This document shows, piece by piece, positions 34,529-46,262 of a stretch of 64,000 nt of DNA; positions within the stretch are counted from its first letter, which is position 1, and each line of letters starts with the position of its first letter. The stretch lies in assembly GCA_010645155.1 (NCBI GenBank), contig CM021314.1, forward strand, positions 5,446,299 to 5,510,298, in the 5' to 3' direction. This DNA comes from Tigriopus japonicus (taxonomy: Eukaryota > Arthropoda > Copepoda > Harpacticoida > Harpacticidae). The translations under genes were made by a program, and so were the position numbers. The notes under the pieces were generated by a model that ran no database searches, was not told the DNA's origin, and worked only from the letters and a program-made list of their open reading frames with translations.

Positions 34529-36360
34529 TCACATCCTAGATACGCTTTGGGTTTCATTCAGTTGAGAGAAAAATCTTTGAACGATAAAATTATAGAAATC
34601 CATTTCCAGAGTCAGGTTAGTCAAAAGTTTACGGCGATTTTCCTCCGTTATTGTATGATGAGGGTTTTTGTTAATATGTGGTTCTAAGAGATAAAATAAT
34701 AGGCACCTTATATTGTCACCGAATTATGGTAAAATCGAACCAAAACTTACCTCCCAATGACGGATACAACGTAGAGACATTCCGGAAGAATTGGGGAACA
34801 TATTTTTCGAAAACCTTCAGTGTCGATTCGAAATGCTCCAGCACACCAACCACTCTATACCAAGTGTCTACATTGCTTTTGGCCTTGTTCAAGGCCCATT
34901 CTGATCCCACAAGCAAGCATTCATCATCTTGGCCGCAAAAATAAGGCTGAAAATAAAATACGTCATGGAAATCTTTGTTCTTAACCAAGAGAAATTCTGT
35001 CTGTCTTCACTTACGATTTGGTTTTCTGGACGAGGAGTTCCAACTTGAAAATGGCATTCGGGCAAAAGTTTCTCAATACATTGATCGGCAGTGTTGCTTT
35101 CCCATTCTGATAAGGATAATCCGGCCACATTTATGCTATTCTTTTTCTTCAACTTATTATATACTTTTTCGTTTCTGTTGTAATAGTATCTAGAGATCAG
35201 TTTTTCGACAGGATTCCGAACCATAGAGATCCACAGAGGGTTCTTGAAGCCAAATGTCTCAAAGTTGATGAAGTAGACGTGCTTATGGTAAGAATGCGGC
35301 CGTGGCAAATTATTAATCTCCAAAGCATGCTTTTTCTGCGAAGATGTAATATGATTTGGCCAAAGAAAACACTTACAAGGTCAACCATAATGGTGGATTC
35401 TCGGAAAAATGGTTCGAAAGCAAGAACAACGTTTTGCAGAACAATACGGGGTGTGGCATCTTAAAGATACGAGTCTCATCATATTAAACAAAAACTTTCA
35501 TTTAGTTCAAATGATATTCATGAAAGTAAAAGTTAATCATGTTACACCATTCGAGTTCCTTCTGCACCCGAACAATCTTCGAATGACCATAATTGAATGG
35601 TAGGTAGAAAAAAGACTTAGGATTTCAATATCAAAATGAGCCATTTCATCAAAATATTGATTAATTGCCAAAGCAGAGAGCTTTTATCAATCATTTTGGA
35701 GAAAAACCGACTGGATTATAGTTTGTGTAGCAAAAGTCTTATTTTGTAAAAAGCATCTAAAGAAGATTGTTCAATCATAAAAGGAGTTTGGATAGTTTGG
35801 CATTATTGGCTATTACTTTGATAAAAATATTTAGACCTAAATGAAATTTCTTTTGCAATAATGGGAGACTAATACCTTTAAAAAGACTTATCAAAACGTA
35901 GTTAATGCTTTAGACCCAATTTTCTTTAAACCCCCATTTTTGGTAGGCCCTGTTGGAACAAAACTATGGCAATCCATCAACGGATCATATTCGTAACTTT
36001 GACGGAAATCAAAACTTTATTGAGTTCCAACTCGAATCTCATAACTTGGCGAGTAGAATGTATTGTCACCTGAATTTCTTGGGTCAATTTTCTATCATTT
36101 GGTTGGAAACATCGGGATGGTGTAAAATTGTTCCTTTTGGCCAGTTCCTCTATAAGGAAGCCTAAATTTTCAGAGCCTGTTTTAGGCACTCTGTTGTAAT
36201 ACAGCAGATCAAGTTGAATTTGGTCACTTATGAAATGTTGGAGGGTATTGTTTGAATTAGGGTCAAGCTTGTTAATACATATCCACCCGGCCAAGATCCA
36301 GAAAACAATGAACAAATTTGTAATATACGATTTACAGAATCTTCTTATCATCTTGAGCAT
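34529..36360 (-). CDS. UST/pipe-like 2-O-sulfotransferase, copy 1
   Basis: Golgi type II membrane enzyme that moves sulfate from PAPS to the 2-O position of uronic acids in glycosaminoglycans or related glycans. Exons 36360-36070, 35335-35015, 34946-34751 and 34683-34529 join in phase to 320 residues. A short cytosolic tail is followed by a signal anchor (NLFIVFWILAGWICI). LLYYNRVPKTGSENLGF is the 5'-phosphosulfate loop of the HS2ST/UST family. HVYFINF, SMVRNPVEKLISRYYYN (3'-phosphate site) and PYFCGQDDECLLVGSEWAL follow in order, and the last resembles UST and Drosophila pipe more than HS2ST1. The usual catalytic His after the phosphosulfate site fits KHVYF. All key motifs are intact. It has a paralog at 40885-42055 with the same exon plan. 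Confidence 0.9.
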
Positions 36361-36846
36361 TTGTAATAATTCCAATTGACACTGGAAATCAAAAGTTTTG
36401 TAAGTCGAAGATTCGATCCACGGGGCTGAATTAACTCTTTAGTTCCTAACGTTCACAGAATGGGAACATGTTTTAATTGCAAGCCAAGAGTGGTTCAAGA
36501 CTTTATTTTGTAAATCCAAGCTTTTGTGAGGTTCTACAAATGCCAAATGGTTACCTCAGCACATTCAGAAGAAGAAATAGTCATTACGGCACTGAAATTT
36601 AAAGCCTTAAAAGTAACAAATTTTCAAAATTTTGGCTTAAAGAATCTAAACGTTTATATTGTTTAGGTTTGAAGACATTCGTGCATAAAAATTTTATAAC
36701 TGACAGACAAAAGCCTACAATTTGGCCATAACATGAACTATGTGCATTGATGCCGGATCCACAATCAATTAATGTTGATGTTCCCACAATGGGAACGTTA
36801 GGACCTCTAGGTACCAAAAATTACCTACAAAGAATCTTGACTGTAG
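36361..36846. other. Upstream region of sulfotransferase copy 1
   Basis: No gene recognised. It should hold the promoter of the leftward sulfotransferase gene; no TATA or initiator could be fixed. The last bases (actgtag, 36840-36846) are the left target duplication of the foldback element. Confidence 0.4.
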
Positions 36847-37273
36847 CAAGAAGCACTGGAATCATGGAGTGGGAGGCCAGCAATGAGAATAATGATTTCC
36901 ATTAAGAACAATTCAATTACGTTCTTCTGCAAATGAGACCTTGTATATGTTGAAAAGAATACGTATTTCAATTTTGAGCTCAATCGAACGTCGAAGACAA
37001 AAGTTATGCTCACTCAAAGTTCAGTGCAAATCCAACCGAGAATGAATGAATTACCACAAAAGGGCGAACTCATTCAGTCCATGCTCTTTGCAGTACATAA
37101 GTTTGAGAAGGCATAACTTTTCACTCCGGCATTCGATTGGGCTGAAGTTTGAAATACGTGTTCTTCTCAATGCAAGCCAGGTCTCATTTGCAGAAGAACG
37201 CAAATGGGTCGTTTCTGCTGGAAATCATAATTCTCATTGCTAGCCTCCCACTCCATGATTTCCGTCCTTCTTG
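36847..37273. mobile_element. Foldback DNA transposon
   Basis: A 427-base element whose left half is the imperfect reverse complement of its right half, so nearly the whole element folds back. It begins CAAGAAGCAC and ends GTCCTTCTTG. Matching phrases in the arms include atcatggagtgggaggc, tttgcagaagaacg in reverse, and aagttatgc. It is flanked on both sides by actgtag (36840-36846, 37274-37280), a 7-base target duplication. There is no coding capacity. The superfamily is not determinable from the ends. Confidence 0.8.
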
Positions 37274-39847
37274 ACTGTAGTGATTTACCCCTACTTGCTA
37301 AGATCTAAGAATAATACAGACTAAGACTAGGCTATTTCAAACTAGGTAATTCAATAAATACAACGTGCGTGTTTGATATTGTCTCTTCGACTGGTTGATG
37401 ATCGTAAGAGTGAGCTTTATTTATACAAGAGCCCATGTTCTCAATCATATTCCTGAAAGTTGGCGCCAAAGCCCGATTGGCTGGATTGGCTGACCAGGCC
37501 AGGGCCGGCTAGTACTCGTTTAGTAATTGGTTCCTTTAACGAGTAGCTGACTGGGAGGTCACAGTACATAAGACTGGGAGGTCACCTTAGTAATACAGCT
37601 CCAAATATTGTACCCTGACACAAACGTTTGACATATTTTCGAACTTCTCAATGTATATTGGACACGTAAGAACAAAAATTTTGCGTATTAAAGCTCAAAG
37701 ATTGCACGTGTTTTCCATTTCACTAGTTGCGCTTAAAGGACTCTATAGGACCTTACAATTTTCTTAAGTAATTGATGTCATTTTCGAAACATGCCTACAT
37801 GAGGCCTCATTTGGCCTCAGTGCAAAACACACATTGTTTCGAAAAAGAGATCGTTGCACGTCAAAGGGACAAAAACCAGCCAAAATAGTCTTTGGTCACT
37901 TGTAACCTCAGTGCCTAAAATATCTCTAAACCTCAGTCAGGCAAATTTAAAGTGGACGAGGCAGTACTATTGATCACCGGGTCCATCGGCGAAGTGGTTT
38001 AGCAAAGAAAATCAACCATTGAAATGTTCTCAAATGGTTTTATCAACAAGGTTAAAATTTCATTGCTTTAAAGCTAGAGATTTAAATTAAAAGTGAAGAA
38101 AGGAAGCCTCGACTGACCCCGAAAGCAGCTGACGATAACGTTACTAGTAAAGAACTTAGAGAGCTGAGAAAGAGTTGTTTTGAACAGAAAAAGCCCCTTC
38201 TTGGATAAAGTTTAAAGGAATACAACAAAATGTTAATTCATTACCTCGTCAATTTTGTTAAATGTATAATAAATAGGTTATTTATCCTACGATCTGTCGT
38301 TTTCTTAGATGTACTCCTACATTTTTTATCTAGCTCATCCACATCGATACTGTTGTGTTATGGAAGTTGCTTGAATGAGGCAAAATCATAAATTTTCACA
38401 ATTTCGGGCCATTTTCTGCATTTCTGGTCTAACTCTCAACGTTTGTTCGTCTGTTTAACTAATCTCCTGTCTCTTTAGACCAGCAGATGTTCTTATTGGA
38501 TTTTTTTACTTACATCACGATTTAATTTTGATAATTATGAATCTATCATGCATGAAGAGCTCTTGAGGGACACTTGAAAAGGTGGAGACACTGGATTCTT
38601 GAATTAGTTATCTTGGGCTCATCCTTCCCATTTAGGGCATCTCAGGTCAAAAGGATAACATTCACAATTGACAATCAAGAGGTGTTGTGATTGCTTTTGT
38701 GATGCTTTTGGGATCCATATGTTTGTACACTTGATAGGCATTGTTAAAAGAGTAGTTGGTCGGATTAGGCTCCGATGACCTTCTTTTAGGTTGTGGATCA
38801 AACCTGTTGAAACCCTCGGGGTTTTTTGGGTTTTTTGTTTGGTTTAAAACTATTTGAGAAAAGCTTAAGAAAGAGTTCTTGCACGCGACTTTTTGCATTT
38901 TGAGTAATCTACCGGGTGATTCGAAGAAAGGGAACAATAAACCATGTCCCTACCTAAGAAATAGTTTATCTCATAGAAAATGTGCAATGCTCAAAAAGAC
39001 GCAGAAGAAAACAATATCATTCGATTTCCGCAGGGAGAAAACAGTTGGACGCTGTTTTCCAAAATGACCCTTCACGGGAAAACGCGTCTTCGGTTAAATA
39101 TTGAACTAAGGGGAAATCCTGTATTCTAACTCTTCAAAATAGGGATTTGGCAAATCATATGCAAAAAGGGGAGCTTTATACATGTTTTCAATCGCGAGTT
39201 AAAAATGATATAGTTGGCTGTTCTACTTCTTTTGGAACACCCGGTACTTAAAACATTATTGTTGGCAAGGTTTGCATCTATTTTGTGCCTGTGGCTGATC
39301 TAAAACTTTGGGATTGCTAATTGGGGTTTCGTCGAATTTTCGGAGTTCGGAACTCGCAGTTAACTTGAATTGGCTGGCAAACAAATGCCACTTGTGTTTC
39401 AAACTTTTTTAGTAGTTGAGTTTGAACTTTCGTCATTAAATACAACATTTGACACAAGGGTTCATTAAAATTGGTTTTTATGGTTATATTTATTTATTGG
39501 TTATATATTTAGTAGAAAATAGTTGAAAAAACACGTTCATTAGAAAAATGAACTTTTCAATATTTTTATACCTATTTTGATTCAACATTTTTAAATTTTG
39601 GATATTATGTCCAAAAACTTATAAAGCTGCTTTAATTCTTTTCCTTGTAAACATTCTTGGCAATAAAAAAGTACTTGCACTCAAACTGATCCTAACAAGT
39701 GCTTTTTTGTTTCACCCTGTCGCACTCGAAAATATTGCTCAAAAACATTTAGACAATCAAGAAGAAAATAAATCGATGATTTGTTCTCAAAAGAAAAAAA
39801 ACGGCGGTGGCAAAAATAGGTGAAAACTTTTGGTCTATGTAAAAAAA
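37274..39847. other. Intergenic with possible LTR
   Basis: No gene recognised. From 37276 to 37620, read on the minus strand, the sequence starts TGTCAGGGTACAATATTTGG, has a TATA-like TATAAATAAAGC and ends CACTACA, which resembles a solo LTR; no second copy or clear target duplication is in the window. A minus-strand frame at 38662-38937 has no known domain. The right end borders the assembly gap. Confidence 0.35.
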
Positions 39848-40294
39848 NNNNNNNNNNNNNNNNNNNNNNNNNNNNNNNNNNNNNNNNNNNNNNNNNNNNN
39901 NNNNNNNNNNNNNNNNNNNNNNNNNNNNNNNNNNNNNNNNNNNNNNNNNNNNNNNNNNNNNNNNNNNNNNNNNNNNNNNNNNNNNNNNNNNNNNNNNNNN
40001 NNNNNNNNNNNNNNNNNNNNNNNNNNNNNNNNNNNNNNNNNNNNNNNNNNNNNNNNNNNNNNNNNNNNNNNNNNNNNNNNNNNNNNNNNNNNNNNNNNNN
40101 NNNNNNNNNNNNNNNNNNNNNNNNNNNNNNNNNNNNNNNNNNNNNNNNNNNNNNNNNNNNNNNNNNNNNNNNNNNNNNNNNNNNNNNNNNNNNNNNNNNN
40201 NNNNNNNNNNNNNNNNNNNNNNNNNNNNNNNNNNNNNNNNNNNNNNNNNNNNNNNNNNNNNNNNNNNNNNNNNNNNNNNNNNNNNNNNNNNNNN
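39848..40294. other. Assembly gap
   Basis: Run of N. Open frames spanning it have no meaning. The sequence on its right side is retrotransposon-like, so a repeat probably caused the break. Confidence 0.99.
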
Positions 40295-40800
40295 TTTATT
40301 CTTCCTATCTTTGAATACGCCCTTCTTTTTGGGGTCACTTCACCTATCTCCCAAAATACTCGGATCTCAGCGGACTGTTTTATCAAAATATCTTAAACGC
40401 TACTTGGGCATCCCGTTTTCCACCAATAACTCCACCCTCTTATTTTCCCCCATCACCATTTCTTCTCCGTCTTTAGCTGCAGAATATTGCAAGCAACAGA
40501 ATCTCGGCTCTTCAATTCGGGCATGACATTTCAGGTCTTCAACTCGCCCTCTTCGATAAACTCCTTCTGCCATAAACTTAATTCCATCTTTTACCACTTA
40601 TTCTGGCGAAGTAAAATTCAAAAATGCATCCCTTTAGATCCAGTTCAACGGAGGAGGGAAATGAAAGAAATACTAGATTTGGACCATCATCACATGGGGT
40701 GCTCAAGAACAGATTATCACCCCAGCCCAACGGACAGCTGCATTTGTTTGTCGTGTGGGGAAAACTTCCACCCATATCACGGCTTTTATTTATAAACAAT
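40295..40800 (+). mobile_element. LINE retrotransposon remnant
   Basis: Just right of the gap the plus strand reads FILPIFEYALLFGVTSP, then after a frameshift SKYLKRYLGIPFSTNN, then further on HHHMGCSRTDYHPSPTDSC followed by CLSCGENFHPYH. This order resembles the reverse-transcriptase tail and the Cys/His-containing C-terminus of jockey/R1-type LINEs. At least one frameshift and several stops mark it as dead. Its 5' part is hidden in the gap. Confidence 0.6.
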
Positions 40801-40884
40801 TGACATCTCAATAAACACAATTACAATTATTATCGGAAAAAAATGCATAATACTGACAACTTTCCCAAATCTTTCTTTGGAAAA

Positions 40885-42055
40885 TCATGCCATAGACGAG
40901 GATGCTAACCGCAAATCTCTAAACTGAGAGTGTAACCTTTGAACTGCAAAATTGTAGAAATCGATTTCCAGAGTAAGATTGGTTTCAAGTCGACGTCGGT
41001 TCTTTTCCGAAATTGCCTGATGACGATTGCTGTTCTTGTGGGGTTCTAAACACAAATTCTGGTCAGAAATTCCTAAGGTTTCATCATTCAAAAAGGTTTT
41101 TTACCTCCCAAAGATTGGTATAACGGGATCACATCTTGAAAGAATTCAGGTATGAGGGCTTCAAGAACTTGCAATGTGCTTTGAAAAAGTTCCAATACTC
41201 CAAGAACTTGATACCAGGTTTCCACATTGTGAACCGCTTGGTTGTAAGCCCAGCGTGACCCCAATATAAAGCAGTCATCCTCTTGTCCGCAAAAATAGGG
41301 CTGCAATTTGGAGCCAAATTAGATTCAAATATACTCAAAATGCTATTTATACTTACTATTGTCAATTCGTGAGGTTTGCCTGGAATTAAGTGACATTCCG
41401 GCATAAGCAGATTGATGCATTGGTCTGCAGAAATACGTTTCCATTTTGATAGAGTCAATCCCAGGACTTGAGAACTATTCTTCCGCTTGAGTTCGTGAAA
41501 GGTTCTTCTATTTTTATTGTAATAGTATCTGGAGACGAATTTGTCCACTGGATTTCTTATCATGGAGATCCAAATCGGATTCACATGGCCAAATTCTTCA
41601 AAATTGATGAAGTAAATGTGTTTATGGTAAGAATAAGGTCTTGGACCATTGATGATACCCAAAATATGTTTCTCCTTAGAAAGAATACCGTTCTAAAGAT
41701 TCAACAGGGACTTCACAAATTTCCAAATGATCTTATTTCTTACTTGATTTCGCTTAGAAAGCTTCCGATGTTTTGGGGTGAATGATCGGGATTGGGTAAA
41801 GTTGTTAAGCTTTGAAAGCTGTTGAAGAATGAATCCAAGATTTTCCGAACCTGTTTTGGGTACCCTGTTGTAGTACAAGAGATCCCGTTGAACCTTGACT
41901 CTTGGCTGCCATTTTGTTTGGAAGCTAGGTTTGTGGAAGAACTCGTCAGTGATCAATCGCCAAATCAAATTCGTGGCCATGAAACACCCACAAATGATCA
42001 TAAAATATAAAATATACGGTGTGCAGTACTTTTTGTAAACAAAGTGATTCAACAT
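40885..42055 (-). CDS. UST/pipe-like 2-O-sulfotransferase, copy 2
   Basis: Paralog of the gene at 34529-36360 with exons 42055-41744, 41674-41357, 41300-41105 and 41045-40885, all in phase, 328 residues. Introns are very short (69, 56 and 59 bases). The signal anchor is YILYFMIICGCFMATNL. LLYYNRVPKTGSENLGF is identical to copy 1, followed by HIYFINFEEFG, SMIRNPVDKFVSRYYYN and PYFCGQEDDCFILGSRWAY, then EIDFYNFAVQRLHSQF near the end. The PAPS-binding motifs are complete. The start ATG at 42055 is the first in frame. It lies about 4.5 kb upstream of copy 1 on the same strand, separated by the gap and transposons, so the pair is probably a tandem duplication later pushed apart. Substrate (heparan, dermatan/chondroitin or a pipe-like glycoprotein) is unknown. 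Confidence 0.9.
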
Positions 42056-42549
42056 ATTGCGCTCTTCACCTCTCAAATGTCAAATATAAACTAGACATTC
42101 GACCTCAGGGATAACATTGAAGATCAAGTGGCAAAAAAGATGAACCAATCGCCGATGAAGATAATTGTTTTGAATTGCTTTTCTCCAAGTAAGGTTTATT
42201 TCGGTATCACGACTTAATATTGCTCCTCAGAGCGCATTTCACCAACTTCCCCAACAACTGCACTTCGAGACGCATTTCGCTCTGAAGTAAAATTTGCTGA
42301 ACAAATAGACTGAAGTTTTTAAAGCCCACGACTGTGATTCAAGACTAAACCAAATTTATCTATATAGAAAGTTCTTTGTGACTTTAATAGTCTTTGATCA
42401 TTTTTGTTACAATTAGAACAAGTATGGGTATAATAGAATATTAGAAATATCGAATACGTAGAAAATAAGCAATGAGTGCTTGATGCTGTCTAATGAAATT
42501 TAGCGCCGCTACTCCTCGATTGTGAACGAAGTCTCTTATCTTGGAAGCC
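42056..42549. other. Intergenic between sulfotransferase 2 and carrier
   Basis: No gene. It holds the 5' flank of the sulfotransferase gene and, on the minus strand, the 3' end of the carrier gene. Around 42230-42290 cagagcgcatttc and its near-complement gcatttcgctctga form a small imperfect inverted repeat. Confidence 0.4.
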
Positions 42550-43612
42550 TTATGATTTGGTTTCATACATTGTCATAAAGTGCTTGTATAGGACTGAAAA
42601 TACAAGGCCTTGAAGGCCGTTAGCCAAGAGCCTCGTCTTGAGGCCACGTCCAAAAAGACCAAGGACTCCGTCCTCTTTGATGACGTGTCGAATCACTTCG
42701 GGATATGTCACAGCCTCTGAGTAAGTTTGTCGAGTCGTCTTGATCACCCTGAGAGAGTTGCTAATGGTATCTGATACCACTGAAGAGCAAAATCCAATCC
42801 CAGCATTGCGTCCAAAATTCCCTAAAGTGGATTGGGCCACAGGGACTGTTTCTTGTAGATAATTGAAGGTTACAAACCATGGGAAGTGTCCCACGGCTGT
42901 GGCACTAGCAGCCGCTAATGCCCCATGCCAGAGCACAAAAGGACCTCTGGCTTTGATCTTCTTGCCCAGTAAGGCTACACCTTCACGGCCTTCGACCTGC
43001 AACAACAAATTTATCCTTCAAAATTTAAAAAAAAACACTAAAAAATGATTCAGCGCTTGGTTCTGACCTGGAGGGTAGTTTTCAGGCAATCTATGGGCAT
43101 GATCATGATGCGCCAACCTCCAGCGGCTGTAGAAGCACAAAATGTCCGCAATGCCACAGGTAGATCTGAATCTTTCAGATAGGCATTGACTCCTGCGTTG
43201 GCAGCGGTGTCACCAAAGCGAGATATGGGCCCTTGAAAAAGGGCTGGGGCTAATCCACGATAAAACCGTCGGAGGCCGCCTTGATGATACAAAGTCCTGA
43301 TGGAACAAGGTGTTTTAAGATCCACCTTTAAAAATTAAGAGCTCTTCGTCTAACCTCATAGCTTGGGTGGTGGTGGTTCCATATCGATACTGATAGTTCA
43401 TGGTGGTGCGAATCCACATCATAGTACAACACTTAAACAAGTAAATACGTTTGAAAAAATGTCTGTCTTGCGGAACGCTCTGGATTTTCAAATGTCACCT
43501 GAATTGTCATGGCCATGGCTCCAGACGTGCCCCCTTGCACCGCCTTCTCTAAGGCTGCTCTTAAGGGCGTGGACAGGGGCGAGTCGATGGGTTTTTTACC
43601 ATCCATCCCCAT
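42550..43612 (-). CDS. Mitochondrial carrier (SLC25-type), noncanonical
   Basis: Inner-membrane solute carrier of three tandem repeats, 288 residues, from exons 43612-43499, 43431-43355, 43296-43068 and 42996-42550 with consistent phases and introns of 58-71 bases. Repeat 2 keeps the PxDxxK signature (MPIDCLKTTLQVEG). Repeat 1 has TMMWIRTTMNYQYRYG, where the Pro and Asp are lost. Repeat 3 has SNSLRVIKTTRQTY, where Pro and Asp are replaced by Ser and Arg. Other carrier features are intact: GGLRRFYRGLAPALFQGP, GHFPWFVTFNYL and GLFGRGLKTRLLANGLQGL. The lost signature residues in two repeats mean the substrate cannot be guessed from the common subfamilies. The carrier fold is certain; the subfamily is not. 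Confidence 0.85.
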
Positions 43613-44238
43613 CTTTTTCTTTAGTTCAAAACAACTAAGAAATTAAGGGAGAATGTACAACGAATGAAGGACTGGATAAGGGATATTAAGCAACTTGAGA
43701 GAGGATGGGTCAGTTGGAAAATGAGAACTACCAAGAACACATGGCCAACGATTTGCAGATTGTTTACTTTCGTTGGTCAAGCAGGCGGACGTTGAAAACG
43801 GTTGGAAACGTAGGAAATCTGAAAGATGAAAGGAAGGGCCGGCCTTGATGAGAAAGTCCACGGATGTTCAAAGCCCGGCGGGAAAGTCGAGTTTACGTCT
43901 GCCAATCGTGTTCGAGTATGTCGTGAAATTTCAGCTGCGCCTGAGGCCAGCGATGAGACGAAAGGCAGCTAAGAGATTGTGAAAAGTTGCCATTCAATTT
44001 GGTAGTTTTTTGAAGACTCACGCATTGTACTTGAGCATTTATCGATGACCCTATCTTTAATGGAAATGAAATTATGTTGGGCAAATCTTTCTAACAACGC
44101 ACGAGAAAAGCGGAGTAATTTTAATGCATGTTCCGATTACTTAGTCACCCTGTTCAAATCCCGAAACCTAAGTAATCCCGCAAGGTAAATAGTCTGGAAG
44201 CTCAAATCCTCAAAATAGAAATTCAAGAAGCTTAAAGC
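43613..44238. other. Divergent promoter region, carrier and homeobox gene
   Basis: The carrier gene is read leftward from 43612 and the homeobox gene rightward from 44239, so this 626-base stretch should hold both promoters. No TATA box, initiator or shared motif could be fixed. Short open frames here have no known domains. Confidence 0.45.
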
Positions 44239-46262
44239 ATGGAGGTGTCTCCGTCGTCTCACCAGACCTCCAATCCCAAGAGACTCTCCTCGTCCAAAAA
44301 CGTGATCGGACCAATTCAATTGCCACTCTCTCCCTCATCTTCTACTTCTTCCGGAACTTCACGCGGTTCAAGTTCTGCCAAAGTCGAAAGTCGGTCCATT
44401 GTGAACCTGGATCCGACCTCACCAATCCGTGCAATGACCGGAAGTCTTCAGCCGTTTCCGGGGTCTTGCCCGGTTCAGGTGATTAGACCTTCTCGTTTTA
44501 TCACGAAGTAAGTGGATTGAGTCAGATTTGGGGAGGTTTAATTAGTACACGGCTATCATTGTGTAAGTTTGTGTGACACAGGCAAGTCTATTTGTTACCT
44601 CGAGAGCCCATCGCCTATCCTGGCTCTCAAAATTATGTCAAATATCCAAGAGGATCGGTGGTGCCTCCCAAGAACTGGGCCTTTCCATGTATGACCAAAC
44701 AAACGGAGGTAACGAAGACCCTTTGGGTTGTATGCGATGAGAACTGACGGACATTGTAGGTAAAATTAAACGGACACAGCGCCTCTCAAATCTTGAAAGT
44801 GTTATAATATTGACAAACATTTAAGGTTTTACATGTTTGCGTATGACTGATGAACAAGTGCGAGTGCAATGTTACTATCGATAAGTTAAGTTATCGTAAA
44901 GTAATTAATTACAAAGCTATTAATTAAAGGGTAAGATGAACTAAATTTTTGAATTCCAAACTGTTGTCTTAAATTTGAGTATTTTCAACTATTTCTTGAT
45001 TTTGACCGATTATTCCAATTGCTTGCACATTGTTCCAGAAATGTGCATTTTTTTCGTGAATTTGTCGCTCTCTTAATCTTTTCCAACATTAGTGAAACTT
45101 GTTCGGTTGTACCTTTAAAACTTTGATGTTGATTTTACATCAATGAAGGAGCCTGTCAGCTCTGACGTTCACGATTCAAAACGTGGTGTGTACACACAAG
45201 AAAGAGACACGGTCTATGTAGTAACTTCTTTCGCTTTTTATGCAAGTTTTATCAGTATTTGGTGTTTCCTTTTCGTTTCATTCTAGAGCCATTTATTCTA
45301 ACTTCAAATGCTGTGTGCTTGTAATGCACCAAAATTGCATTGGTTTGTCACAACGGTGTTTAAAAGTCCACTAGTCTGAAACCTTCCCCAACTCCTTTTT
45401 TAAGGTCTGAAATTGGTCGCTCTGATTTGGTTGACGGCCCCACTTGCCTTCTCCTTTTCCCTTTTTTCTCCTTCCTCATATGTAGAGGGTGACTAATTTT
45501 GAAACTGAAGTTGACGTTTTAAACGTGTAATAACTTCAAAACGAGGCAAAAATCTTGATGTCCTTAAAATTTAAGACTGTTTTTTGAAACAATAAGTAAC
45601 AATTTGCTGTTAAATGCTGCCAATTACAAATCACAGAGGATGTACCAGAGGCATTCAAACTTAGCAGAGTGAAGAGCGTATTTTCGGAATTTCTCTTTTT
45701 TACACCACAGGTCATGCCATAAATGCCGCTTGAGGTCGCTTTTTTCGATTGAATCGTGAACGTCGATACCAGCGACTTAATTCATAATGCATATTTTACA
45801 CTTAGATTGATCCGAAGTTTCGCAAGTGCACGCCATTAAGGAATCCTAGTCCTTATCCAACCCAAAGTTCCCCTAGATCGGTCAATTCTCCCCGAGTCTC
45901 GCAAGAGCCCATCCGAAGACGGGCTCGTTCAATTTTTACGGATTCCCAATGCCACTACATGAAATCGGTCTTCAATCAGAACCACTATCTGACTAAAGAA
46001 ACGCGAGCTCATGTGGCCAAATCCATTGGTGTGCTGGAACACACGGTGGACGTGAGTAAAATGTTATTCTGTGGAGGTTTCCTTACTACTTTACAATTGT
46101 CATGCGGAAAGTCGCTATTTTCATTCCTAGATGTGGTTCAGAAACCAGCGGAGTAAAATTAACCGCCAAAGGAAACAACGGGAACGTGCATTACAACAAT
46201 ACGAGTCATCCACCACGATGACCATCGAGTTGACAGTTTTCGTGGAAAAAAATGAAAGTTAG
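44239..46262 (+). CDS. Divergent homeobox transcription factor
   Basis: Nuclear DNA-binding protein of 257 residues from exons 44239-44507, 44582-44708, 45806-46051 and 46131-46262, all phases agreeing. The first half is Ser/Pro-rich without known domain. A homeodomain follows, starting RRRARSIF: R5, F8, F20, Y25, L26, R31, A35, E42, V45, W48, F49, N51, R53 and K55 are all at the expected places. Helix 3 is HTVDMWFRNQRSKINRQRK, with the usual intron inside the homeodomain (after position 46). Position 50 is Arg and position 52 Gln, both unusual; position 50 normally decides base preference. No paired box, LIM or POU domain is present, and I cannot assign a class. The C-terminus is short (about 25 residues after the homeodomain). 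Confidence 0.87.

Noticed and set aside
35377..35459. Apparent extra exon in the first intron of sulfotransferase copy 1
   Set aside because: It has a donor and acceptor, but its phase does not fit the flanking phase-0 exons, and the paralog joins those exons directly.
39820..40396. Long open frames on both strands
   Set aside because: They exist only because the N run has no stop codons.
43297..43325. Upstream extension of carrier exon 3 beginning VDLKTP
   Set aside because: It looks like a carrier signature by chance; splicing at 43296 restores phase with the previous exon and family alignment, so this is intron.
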